Program-made: the position numbers and the translations under genes | Notes under the pieces: generated by a model | What the model saw: only the letters and a program-made list of their open reading frames with translations | What the model was told of the DNA's origin: nothing | Database searches by the model: none | Shown: positions 53,795 to 63,975 of the stretch, piece after piece | Layout of the letters: each line of letters opens with the position of its first letter | Position numbering within the stretch: the stretch's first letter is position 1 | Assembly (NCBI RefSeq): GCF_026151205.1 | Contig: NC_087083.1 | Location: forward strand, 4,070,460-4,134,459 | Source of the DNA: Bolinopsis microptera | Lineage: Eukaryota > Ctenophora > Tentaculata > Lobata > Bolinopsidae | Length of the DNA: 64,000 bases | Direction of reading: 5' to 3'

Positions 53795-54943
53795 TCAGCG
53801 TTCAAATATAAGTCTTAGATTTTTCACTCCAGGGAAAGGTTTAATTTCAGGATCAAAAGATTCATTGTCAGTTTTTTGCACTCTCTCGAAAGGTTCAGTT
53901 TCTTGTACTTCCTCGAAAGATTCAATTTTACTTTCTTGCACTCCTTCGAAAGGTTTATTTTCATTTTCTTGCATTCCCTCGAAAGATTCAGTTTCTTGCA
54001 CTTCCTTGAAAGGTTCAGTTTCTTGCACTCCCTCGAAAGATTCAATTTTACTTTCTTGCACTCCCTCGAAAGGTTCAGTTTCTTGCATTTTCTCGAAAGA
54101 TTCAGTTTCAGTTTCTTGCACTCCCTCGAAATGTTCAGTTTCTTGCACTCTCTCGAAAGATTGAGTTTCTTGCATTTTCTCGAAAGATTCAGTTTCATTT
54201 TCTTGCACTCCCTCAAAATGTTCATTTTCTTGCACTCCCTCAAAATCTTCAATTGTTGCGTTGGTAATGTCCATACTAACATGTCTCCTGAATGCTTTTT
54301 GCAGCACAATCGTCGCACTACACCTCGATCGTACCCTGGTTGTTTTGACGGTCACTATAGAAAGCATTGGGAAGGCTGTTGTAAAGTTTTCAGACATGAG
54401 CGATTTAATCATATCAAACTCATCTGCATTGCTATTAGGACCGAGAGTTCGCGAGATAAGAGCCTGAAGAACGTCAATACAATGGGTCCTATCATAAGGA
54501 TAAAGTGGAATATCCAACTGCAACACTTCCTCCTCTGTAACACCGGGTATCCCTAGAGGTTGTGATAGCTGTCTCACTAGGTCTGGCAACACTCTCACGT
54601 TTAGAAATCCTGTCGCTTTCGGATCAAAGACCTTCCATTTCTCGTAAAAGAGATTGATGTCATCTACGTCTACTCCGACCTCGTCATCTTGTTGAGCAAT
54701 GCTGAAATTGTCTAGGATGACAGCAATATACATGTTTACCATGATCAAGAAAGCGATGAGAATGAAGGAAGAAATGTAGACAATAGCAAAACCCTTGGAC
54801 CCACAGTCTCCGGGAGAGTCTGCGGTAGAAACACTGCAGTCTGGCGGGGAGACCATGAGGGCATCTAGCACATCATTCCAGCCAGCTGATGTGGCCAACC
54901 TTATCATTAGGATTATTGCAGCAGGTGTTCGTTCAAAGTTCAT
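53795..54943 (-). CDS. sodium channel last exon: DIV pore, S6 and C-terminal tail
   Basis: MNFERTPAAIILMIRLATSA (filter Ala in TSAGW), S6 FILIAFLIMVNMYIAVILDN, EF-hand-like FYEKWKVFDPKATGFLNVRV, IQ-like QKAFRRH, then about 12 degenerate copies of a 10-13-residue E(S/P/H)FEGVQE(T/S)E unit before the stop. Confidence 0.93.
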   Translation of the reverse strand: MNFERTPAAIILMIRLATSAGWNDVLDALMVSPPDCSVSTADSPGDCGSKGFAIVYISSFILIAFLIMVNMYIAVILDNFSIAQQDDEVGVDVDDINLFYEKWKVFDPKATGFLNVRVLPDLVRQLSQPLGIPGVTEEEVLQLDIPLYPYDRTHCIDVLQALISRTLGPNSNADEFDMIKSLMSENFTTAFPMLSIVTVKTTRVRSRCSATIVLQKAFRRHVSMDITNATIEDFEGVQENEHFEGVQENETESFEKMQETQSFERVQETEHFEGVQETETESFEKMQETEPFEGVQESKIESFEGVQETEPFKEVQETESFEGMQENENKPFEGVQESKIESFEEVQETEPFERVQKTDNESFDPEIKPFPGVKNLRLIFER

Positions 54944-57900
54944 CTGTGAAATGAAATGTTAGGAAACAGTTAGACTGTATATTAAGACGAAAGAAATGGA
55001 TAATTTAAATTCCCGTCTTGGGTACCTACTATACTTAATGTCAATATCGAGCAGCTGTTAGAAGCCGAGAGGTAAAGGGACAGCACACAAATACCTCGTT
55101 CCCTACTTCGCGAATATTTACTAGTGTTTATAACAAAAATTACCATTAACTTTAAAAAGGTTCGAAACTTAAAAAACCAAACCTGGTCATTCAAAACCCC
55201 CTGCCTCTTAACTTGACCAAACATCGCCACACCCATCACCGCGTAGATATAAACAATGAGCAGCAGCAAAGTTCCTATGTTTATTAGAGCAGGCAGAGAG
55301 CACACTAGGGTGTAGAGGAGTCGTCTGATCCCCTTTGCTACTTGGATAACTCTCAGTATTCGGGCTACCTGGAAAAGTCTTAAACTCCGGAGAATCGAGG
55401 GGTCGATCACAAAGTTCTTCACAACACTGTCCAGAGCGATCCCAAGCCAAGCACACATCACAATCACAAAATCAAAGATGTTCCAGGATTTGTAGAAGTA
55501 GAATTTGTGGGTACCAATAATCTTAAGGGAAGCCTCAACAGTGTAGATGGCAGTGAAGATGTAGTTAGCATACATCATAGCTTTTTTAAACTCGGGACTA
55601 GCTGCATCGTGCTCCATACCCATCTGTACCATGTTCAACAATATCACAATCGTTATCACCACCTCAAACTTTTGGTTTTCAGATAGGTCGTGACAGAACC
55701 TCATGAACAGGTTGGTGGGACGGGTGGTCATGCGTATAGGCTTTGTTTTGGTCATTTTCCTGAAGGTTGACATCCATTGGCGTTGTGTGGGTGTGAGAAG
55801 TACTCCTAATTGTCCTTTCTCGTCGTACTGAAATAGTTGTGAAACACTTGTGAAACACTTGTGAAACACTTGTGAAACACTTGTGAAGCACTTGTGAAAC
55901 ACTTGTGAAACACTTGTGAAACACTTGCGAAACACTTGTGAAACACTTGCGAAACACTTGTGAAACACTTGTGAAACACTTGTGAAACACTTGTGAAACA
56001 CTTGCGAAACACTTGCGAAACACTTGTGAAACACTTGTGAAACACTTGTGAAACACTTGCGAAACACTTGTGAAACACTTGTCAAACACTTGTCAAACAC
56101 TTGTCAAACACTTGTCAAACACTTGTCAAACACTTGTCAAACACTTGTGAAACACTTGTCAAACACTTGTGAAACACTTGTCAAACACTTGTCAAACACT
56201 TGTCAAACACTTGTCAAACACTTGTGAAACACTTGTCAAACACTTGTGAAACACTTGTCAAACACTTGTGAAACACTTGTGAAACACTTGTGAAACACTT
56301 GTGAAACACTTGTGAAACACTTGTGAGACACTTGTGAGACACTTGTGAAACACTTGTGAAACACTTGTGAAACACTTGTGAAACACTTGTGAAACACTTG
56401 TGAAACACTTGTGAGACACTTGTGAAACACTTGTGAAACACTTGTGAAACACTTGTGAAACACTTGTGAAACACTTGCGAAACACTTGCGAAACACTTGT
56501 GAAACACTTGTGAAACACTTGTGAAACACTTGTGAAACACTTGTGAAACACTTGTGAAACACTTGTGAAACACTTGTGAAACACTTGTGAAACACTTGTG
56601 AAACACTTGTGAAACACTTGTGAAACACTTGTGAAACACTTGTGAAACACTTGTGAAACACTTGTGAAACACTTGTGAAACACTTGTGAAACACTTGTGA
56701 AACACTTGTGAAACACTTGTGAAACACTTGTGAAACACTTGTGAAACACTTGTGAAACACTTGCGAAACACTTGTGAAACACTTGTGAAACACTTGTGAA
56801 ACACTTGTGAAACACTTGCGAAACACTTGTGAAACACTTGTGAAACACTTGTGAAACACTTGTGAAACACTTGCGAAACACTTGCGAAACACTTGTGAAA
56901 CACTTGTGAAACACTTGTCAAACACTTGTGAAACACTTGTGAAACACTCTTGAAACACTTGTGAAACACTTGTGAAACACTTGTCAAACACTTGTGAAAC
57001 ACTTGTGAAACACTTGTGAAACACTTGTGAAACACTTGTGAAACACTTGTGAAACACTTGTGAAACACTTGTGAAACACTTGTCAAACACTTGTGAAACA
57101 CTTGTGAAACACTTGAGAAACACTTGTGAAACACTTGTCAAACACTTGTGAAACACTTGTGAAACACTTGAGAAACACTTGTCAAACACTTGTCAAACAC
57201 TTGTGAAACACTTGTGAAACACTTGTGAAACACTTGTGAAACACTTGTGAAACACTTGTGAAACACTTGTGAAACACTTGTGAAACACTTGAGAAACACT
57301 TGTGAAACACTTGTCAAACACTTGTGAAACACTTGTGAAACACTTGTGAAACACTTGTGAAACACTTGTGAAACACTTGTCAAACACTTGTGAAACACTT
57401 GTGAAACACTTGTGAAACACTTGTGAAACACTTGTGAAACACTTGTGAAACACTTGTGAAACACTTGTGAAACACTTGTGAAACACTTGTGAAACACTTG
57501 TGAAACACTTGTGAAACACTTGTGAAACACTTGCGAAACACTTGCGAAACACTTGTGAAACACTTGTGAAACACTTGTGAAACACTTGTGAAACACTTGT
57601 CAAACACTTGTGAAACACTTGTGAAACACTTGTGAAACACTTGTGAAACACTTGTGAAACACTTGTGAAACACTTGTGAAACACTTGTGAAACACTTGCG
57701 AAACACTTGCGAAACACTTGCGAAACACTTGTGAAACACTTGTGAAACACTTGTGAAACACTTGTGAAACACTTGTCAAACACTTGTGAAACACTTGTGA
57801 AACACTTGTGAAACACTTGTGAAACACTTGTGAAACACTTGTGAAACACTTGTGAAACACTTGTGAAACACTTGTGAAACACTTGTGAAACACTTGTGAA

Positions 57901-60900
57901 ACACTTGTGAAACACTTGTGAAACACTTGTGAAACACTTGTGAAACACTTGTGAAACACTTGTGAAACACTTGTGAAACACTTGTGAAACACTTGTGAAA
58001 CACTTGCGAAACACTTGCGAAACACTTGCGAAACACTTGCGAAACACTTGTGAAACACTTGTGAAACACTTGTGAAACACTTGTGAAACACTTGTGAAAC
58101 ACTTGTGAAACACTTGCGAAACACTTGCGAAACACTTGCGAAACACTTGTGAAACACTTGTGAAACACTTGTGAAACACTTGTGAAACACTTGTCAAACA
58201 CTTGTGAAACACTTGTGAAACACTTGTGAAACACTTGTGAAACACTTGTGAAACACTTGTGAAACACTTGTGAAACACTTGTGAAACACTTGTGAAACAC
58301 TTGTGAAACACTTGTGAAACACTTGTGAAACACTTGTGAAACACTTGTGAAACACTTGTGAAACACTTGTGAAACACTTGTGAAACACTTGTGAAACACT
58401 TGTGAAACACTTGTGAAACACTTGCGAAACACTTGTGAAACACTTGCGAAACACTTGCGAAACACTTGTGAAACACTTGTGAAACACTTGTGAAACACTT
58501 GTGAAACACTTGTGAAACACTTGTGAAACACTTGTGAAACACTTGCGAAACACTTGTGAAACACTTGTGAAACACTTGTGAAACACTTGCGAAACACTTG
58601 TGAAACACTTGTGAAACACTTGTGAAACACTTGCGAAACACTTGTGAAACACTTGCGAAACACTTGTGAAACACTTGCGAAACACTTGTGAAACACTTGC
58701 GAAACACTTGTGAAACACTTGTGAAACACTTGTGAAACACTTGCGAAACACTTGCGAAACACTTGTGAAACACTTGCGAAACACTTGCGAAACACTTGTG
58801 AAACACTTGCGAAACACTTGTGAAACACTTGTGAAACACTTGTGAAACACTTGCGAAACACTTGTGAAACACTTGTGAAACACTTGTGAAACACTTGTCA
58901 AACACTTGTGAAACACTTGTGAAACACTTGTGAAACACTTGTGAAACACTTGTGAAACACTTGTGAAACACTTGTGAAACACTTGTGAAACACTTGCGAA
59001 ACACTTGTGAAACACTTGTGAAACACTTGTGAAACACTTGTGAAACACTTGCGAAACACTTGTGAAACACTTGTGAAACACTTGTGAAACACTTGTGAAA
59101 CACTTGTGAAACACTTGTGAAACACTTGTGAAACACTTGTCAAACACTTGTGAAACACTTGTGAAACACTTGTGAAACACTTGCGAAACACTTGTGAAAC
59201 ACTTGCGAAACACTTGTGAAACACTTGCGAAACACTTGTGAAACACTTGCGAAACACTTGTGAAACACTTGCGAAACACTTGTGAAACACTTGTGAAACA
59301 CTTGTGAAACACTTGCGAAACACTTGTGAAACACTTGCGAAACACTTGTGAAACACTTGCGAAACACTTGTGAAACACTTGTGAAACACTTGCGAAACAC
59401 TTGTGAAACACTTGTGAAACACTTGCGAAACACTTGTGAAACACTTGTGAAACACTTGCGAAACACTTGTGAAACACTTGTGAAACACTCGCGAAACACT
59501 TGCGAAACACTTGTGAAACACTTGTGAAACACTTGTCAAACACTCATTCATTTGTGTGCACTCAGGGGTCAGAAGACTCAAATGTATAACTAACTAATCT
59601 ACCACATTTTCTACTGACCTCTTTTTTCAGTCTGTTGAAGTTATCGATAACAACTCCAACCAGCAGTTTTAACGTGAAGAAGGAACCAATAAATATGAAC
59701 ACCAAAAAGAACACGTATGCTTTAAAGTTGTGCTCAAAAGATGGCTGTTTATCTATGCCCACGGAGTCGATGGCATCATCCATAACCTCCATCCAGCCCT
59801 CAAATGTAGCCTGGAAATGAAAGGATGGTCGTATATAATATACATATAATTATATTGATAACCTCCATCCAGCCCTCAAATGTAGCCTGGAAATGAAAGG
59901 ATGGTCGTTACACGATATTTAAACATATAATTATATTGAGAATGAAGCTTCCAAGTAAGAATTAAGGGTTTACTAACCACTTGGTACAAAGCAACGAATG
60001 CCATTATTGTGTTATCAAAGTTAATTTTTGAATTCTGCCACGCGTCTTGTCCAAATTGTGCTATACACATAGTCTTGTTCTTGATTTCAGTACTCTTATT
60101 ATCCAATGGTCCATCATCTCCAACACACTTGTAAAACGTGTTTCCAAAGAACTGGACTCCCAATATACTGAAAATGTTCGTTTATTTTGGTTATCAAATA
60201 AAAATCCCATAAATCTCAATCAGAAATTTGTGGAAAGTTGCCAAAACTGTGTTCGGATTTGTTATCTAGCTTTTAAAAGCTTACAAGTGACTGCAATTCA
60301 AAATAGAGCTATACTTATAGCTGAATATACATTTTGCAAGTTATCGAACCCAAAACAAACCAGAAAACAAGCCAAAGGACCAAGCAAACCAAAGACACAT
60401 TTCCAAATGAGGGAATTGAGGAAATCAGGGCGTTTACTGAAAGTCTCATCCCTTTCCAGCGAGATATGGCCCTCAAGGGTCTTAACGCTCTGAAAGACCT
60501 GATAACTTTCAAACCACCAATGTTGGCATTACTCGCTACAGTGCTGACTATTGATATCTGCGGAGTTGTAAAGTATGGGAAAATAGTATTTATTAGAGCG
60601 TTTCGGTACAAGTTAAACTTTAAACAAAGTATTCGTGTTACGGAGCAAGGATTTGAAATGGCTTTTAGCCGCTTAAAATATTTCCATCCATTTTGCAATC
60701 ACAACATTATAATCAACAAAATAAATGTAGTATTGTGTATGTGCGTATATTAGATATGAGGAATGTTATGGTATTAATATGATGTTTTAGTGTACCGGAT
60801 GAAATGTATTTCACAATTATTATAATCGTCAACAAGTTGAATAACTTACCGTGACAACAAGTGAATCAATCCAGTTCCAGGCGGACTCGAAGTAATTTAT

Positions 60901-63900
60901 CACGCCGAATGTAAAGAGCTTGAGGCACATCTCAACAGTAAAGACTACAACATAAAACAAATTGAGAGTATCAACTATCCGCTTCAGAGAAGGGGATGTC
61001 TCCAACGAGGAGTCTTCAAAAGCGAGGGTAACACTAGAAGCCATAATCAAGATAAGGATAGTCCAATCGAAGACTTTGTGTTGCACAATCCGTCTAGTGG
61101 CTTCCCGGAACATGGAGCAACAAACACAGAGAGGTCTACAGCAGATACTACAGCACTGGCAACAGTCGTCACAGCTGTAGGGGTCGTTACCCTCGTGTTC
61201 GTCCACGTCTATCATATTCATGTCTAGTGAAGAGAGCAGTACATGAGAAGGGGGGGGGGGGGGGGGGGGCATAAAATAGGGGAGGCATAAAATAGGGGGG
61301 GGGGGGCATAAAATAGGGGGGGGGGGGGGGGGGTGGGGGCAATAAAATAGGGGGGGGGGGGGGGCATAAAATAGGGGGTATAAAATTAAAATAGGTTTGA
61401 TAATAATAATCTTACATTCAGATCCCTCGCTGTACTCAGAAGATGCGCCGTTACCGTGGTTACCACAGTTACCGTGGTTACCACAGTTACCAGGGTTATC
61501 ACTGTTACCAGGGTTATCACTGTTACCAGGGTTTCGGCGATGTCTGCACGGGGTCTTCATGCGCTCAAGAGCAGTCAGATCTAGTGTTGACATTCTTATC
61601 TCTGAAGCTAATTTGTGTTTACTTTTTGTTATGTTAAACAGTTTCTTTTTTAAGAAAGCGGTCAGAGATACCTCTTTTTCAGCAACTTCCGCCGCAGTTT
61701 CTTTCTTCTCATTGATTGATTCCGACCCAAATGCGTTGAGCAGAAGCGCCAAGAAGAGATTGAGAAGAAGGAAGTTGCCCAGAACCAAAGCCCCCAAGTA
61801 AAACAGAACAGGCCACATCTGGCCCCGAGTAACTTGGAGAGTCTCCCAAAGTAGCTCAATCCATTCGCCACACAGTATACGGAACACTAAGACAAAAGAA
61901 TGGTAGAAGTCCTGGTAATTCCAGCGCGGCATGTTACCATAGCTGTCCGGGTGGAGGGCCTCGTTGTTGAAGAAGTTTTCATATTCCTTCTTGAATAGGT
62001 TCATCCCAATTACGGAGACAGTGAATATTACAACTCCCAATATTATGGATAAATACATTAAACCTGATATTGACTCAGCTATGATGTCGATCAGCGCCTT
62101 CATAGTATTCCACGACTTTGCTAGTCGAAATACCCGCAGCTGAAAGAGAGTTTGAGCTTGTTAATATGTATTGCGCTGATACATAAAGTTGAGTAAATAT
62201 ATTAGTAAATAAATGTGGAAACGTTACCCATATTTACCCCACCAGTATCCGTAATTCATATTTATAAGTTATCACGTGAAAGTCTTTTGTTTTAGTTGTT
62301 ATTAATCAAATATTTACGAAAAATTGAACAGCACGATTAAGCAACAATTAGGTCGTTAAAATTAACTTAATTTACAACTTATCTTAATCTATAAATTATC
62401 TTCATTTTAAACAATACTCCATTTAATCTACAAATTAACTCAATTTAAAACAAAACTTAACTTCATTTACAAATTAACTTAATTAATGATAATTGATTTT
62501 ACTTACAAATTAACTTAATTAATGATAATTAGTTTTACTTACAAATTAATTCAATTAACAACATACCACTCTGAGAGACCGCAAGCCGGAAACATTGAAA
62601 GAAGCATTTTCAAGATTTAATTCAACTAGTGACACAATCACGATTATCGCATCGAAAATGTTCCATTTCGTTTTCCAAAACTCTGTTGGAAGTAAACCAA
62701 CTAGTTTTATAACCAATTCTGTTGTAAAGATCCATGTTAGACACTGAAAATAGATCCTAATTATTTGATACTAAAAACCCAAGTAGAAATACATGCCTAA
62801 AATAATATATCAAATAAAATTCTTGATTGAAAAATATTGAATCCCTGATTTGTATTTTATAAATCAGATGGTAACAATATCAATGATTATATGTAATACA
62901 TATAACAAAATAAAATTTATTTAATTTACATCGTTAACTTTAGAGAGGACCTCTCCCATCTCCTCACTGATACCATGGGAGTCCAGGGCTAGACAAAGTG
63001 TATTCAGAACAATACAGCCCATCACTCCGTTCTCAAACCAGAAACTATAAATAAAACTCCTTATCTGACTGCGGAACCAGGTCCACACGTCACACAATAT
63101 TTCGTAGTATGTTTCTTTTGTTGGGTCCTTTACCTTGAAGAGAGCAGTACATGAGGGGGGGGGGGGGGGGCATAAAATAGGGGGGGGGGGGGGGGGGCAT
63201 AAAATATCACGTCACCCAATATCTCGTAGTATGTTTCTTTTGTTGGGTCCTTTATCTTGGGACCCCAGGCTATTATATTTATGTTCATAATCATATAGAT
63301 AATAATAATCATATAATAAAATAATTCATAATCATATATATAGCCGAATAGAGATTCGGCGGAATGACAGCGCCAGTAAATAGGTCCTATACCTTGACCT
63401 CCGGGTACACTCCAAACATCTTGTACCACAGGAACTGTTTAGAGCAGCAGATCTTGAGAGCAGCCAGGAAGCCCCGTTTGGGGGGTCTCCGTGTGTCACG
63501 TGGTGTAAATACTGTGTTCTGATTGGTTGTGTGGGGTCTCTTGGGCAACCCGTAAGTGTAGTCTAGGTAATAGGCAGAGTGACTCAGGTGGGGGGAGTCG
63601 TTGTTGAACGATTGTGTAACGGTGTAACTTTCGCGGGGAGTGAGGGGAGTGAGGGGCCATGACGGGTGGTTTTCGTCTTCTTTGTTGGAATCAACGTCCG
63701 ACTTAGTTGAACATGCCTGCGGTAATAATTTATTGATTTGAGATCACCAATATAGGACCAGTTTACCATTATGTAAACAATGATGTTATCAAAATTAACT
63801 GAAGGACTATCATGGTCCACGTGTAAATCATTACCTTTTCTTTTTGTGGAGCCAAGACTTCCTGCTCATAAGAAATAAAAACAACCGCCAGGACCAGGTT

Positions 63901-63975
63901 AAGGAGGTAGAAGGACCCGAAGAAGACAACAATTAGAAAGTAGAAGATGTAGATCTCCCCACTAGCCCCTAACAC
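53795..63975 (-). CDS. voltage-gated sodium channel, Nav2-like (DI S6 to stop; 5' part off the window)
   Basis: Four-domain voltage-gated cation channel of the plasma membrane. Exons: 63835-63975, 63393-63716, 62930-63133, 62567-62743, 61416-62139, 60850-61223, 60361-60557, 59978-60167, 59619-59810, 55183-55827, 53795-54943; phases agree throughout. Filter residues: DII Glu (CGEWIE), DIII Glu (TFEGW), DIV Ala (TSAGW). With the Asp usual in DI this would be DEEA, the Nav2-type filter known from early animals and linked to mixed Na+/Ca2+ permeation. The short III-IV linker is sodium-channel-like, but the IFM position reads VLL. The C-tail has the EF-hand-like segment, an IQ-like SATIVLQKAFRRHV and a glutamate-rich repeat tail. 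A Cav channel is excluded by linker length and the DIV Ala. Confidence 0.93.
55183..55827 (-). CDS. sodium channel exon: III-IV linker and DIV S1-S5
   Basis: YDEKGQLGVLLTPTQRQWMS at the inactivation-gate position, then S1 FEVVITIVILLNMVQMGMEH, S2-S3, S4 ILRSLRLFQVARILRVIQVA and S5. The acceptor aactatttcag lies immediately next to the 11-bp array. Confidence 0.93.
55838..59546. repeat. 3.7-kb array of an 11-bp unit in a sodium channel intron
   Basis: About 335 head-to-tail copies of aacacttgtga, with point variants aacacttgcga and aacacttgtca and rare others. It occupies nearly all of the intron between the DIII S6 and DIV exons. Three units make 33 bp, so all minus frames stay open; the translated MFHKCFTSVSQ repeats are artefacts. 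Confidence 0.97.
59619..59810 (-). CDS. sodium channel exon: DIII filter and S6
   Basis: ATFEGWMEVMDDAIDSVGID, S6 FFLVFIFIGSFFTLKLLVGV and IDNFNRLKKE. The filter residue is Glu. The S6 Asn, conserved in DI and DII here, is Lys (AAA). The acceptor and first 29 bases are duplicated upstream. Confidence 0.93.
59786..59935. repeat. tandem duplication of acceptor plus DIII filter codons
   Basis: aacctccatccagccctcaa, atgtagcctggaaatgaaag and gatggtcgt occur at 59782-59830 and again at 59861-59910. On the minus strand each copy is an acceptor followed by GCTACATTTGAGGGCTGGAT (ATFEGW...). Only the left copy continues as the full exon. Confidence 0.93.
59978..60167 (-). CDS. sodium channel exon: DIII S5-pore
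   Basis: ILGVQFFGNTFYKCVGDDGP, a glycosylation-prone NKSTEIKNKT loop, and DNTIMAFVALYQV up to the pore helix. Confidence 0.92.
60361..60557 (-). CDS. sodium channel exon: DIII S4-S5
   Basis: GGLKVIRSFRALRPLRAISR, WKGMRLSVNALISSIPSFGN, then S5 VCLVLWLVF. The donor TTTTCTG before gtttgt was chosen to give WLVFCILGVQFFG with the next exon. Confidence 0.9.
60850..61223 (-). CDS. sodium channel exon: Cys-rich linker end and DIII S1-S3
   Basis: After YMNMIDVDEHEGNDPY comes a cysteine cluster (CDDCCQCCSICCRPLCVCC, ten Cys), then VFDWTILILIMASSVTLAFE and S2-S3 with FYVVVFTVEMCLKLF. Confidence 0.9.
61225..61385. repeat. poly-G/cataaaatagg cassette at an intron 3' end
   Basis: gaagagagcagtacatgag followed by G-runs alternating with cataaaatagg (four times). 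On the minus strand it forms the polypyrimidine stretch just before the DIII exon acceptor. Related to the cassette at 63136. Confidence 0.9.
61416..62139 (-). CDS. sodium channel exon: DII S4-S6 and II-III linker
   Basis: LRVFRLAKSWNTMKALIDII, S5, pore with FRILCGEWIELLWETLQV (filter Glu) and S6 LGNFLLLNLFLALLLNAFGS, then a linker ending in six NPGNSD/NHGNCG-type units. These are encoded by a GGTAAC repeat (61446-61537) that is part of the microsatellite family seen across the window. Confidence 0.93.
62140..62566. other. sodium channel intron with taattaacttacaaatt repeats
   Basis: AT-rich; several imperfect copies of tttacaaattaacttaatta between 62440 and 62555. Nothing else seen. Confidence 0.6.
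62567..62743 (-). CDS. sodium channel exon: DII S2-S4
   Basis: CLTWIFTTELVIKLVGLLPT, FWKTKWNIFDAIIVIVSLVE and the start of S4, SGLRSLRV; 59 codons. Confidence 0.92.
62930..63133 (-). CDS. sodium channel exon: start of domain II (S1)
   Basis: VKDPTKETYYEILCDVWTWF then FWFENGVMGCIVLNTLCLAL. Its first 48 or so bases are copied, imperfectly, in the intron upstream (63206-63260). Confidence 0.88.
63136..63260. repeat. second poly-G/cataaaatagg cassette plus copied exon end
   Basis: gaagagagcagtacatgagg then G-runs with cataaaata twice, followed by a copy of the DII exon start (KDPTKETYYEILGDV on the minus strand). The cassette ends at the DII exon acceptor as the other does at the DIII acceptor. 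Confidence 0.9.
63393..63716 (-). CDS. sodium channel exon: I-II linker
   Basis: 108 codons of cytoplasmic linker rich in S/T/P (HPSWPLTPLTPRESYTV), ending LAALKICCSKQFLWYKMFGV before DII. Acceptor ttaccgcag, donor GTCAAG before gtatag. Confidence 0.82.
63835..63975 (-). CDS. sodium channel exon: domain I S6
   Basis: VLGASGEIYIFYFLIVVFFG then SFYLLNLVLAVVFISYEQ: the end of the DI pore region and S6 with its conserved Asn. The DI filter Asp lies in an exon beyond the window. Confidence 0.92.

Noticed and set aside
55679..59581. Many overlapping MFHKCFTSVSQ ORFs
   Set aside because: All frames of an 11-bp repeat with no stop; intronic in the sodium channel.
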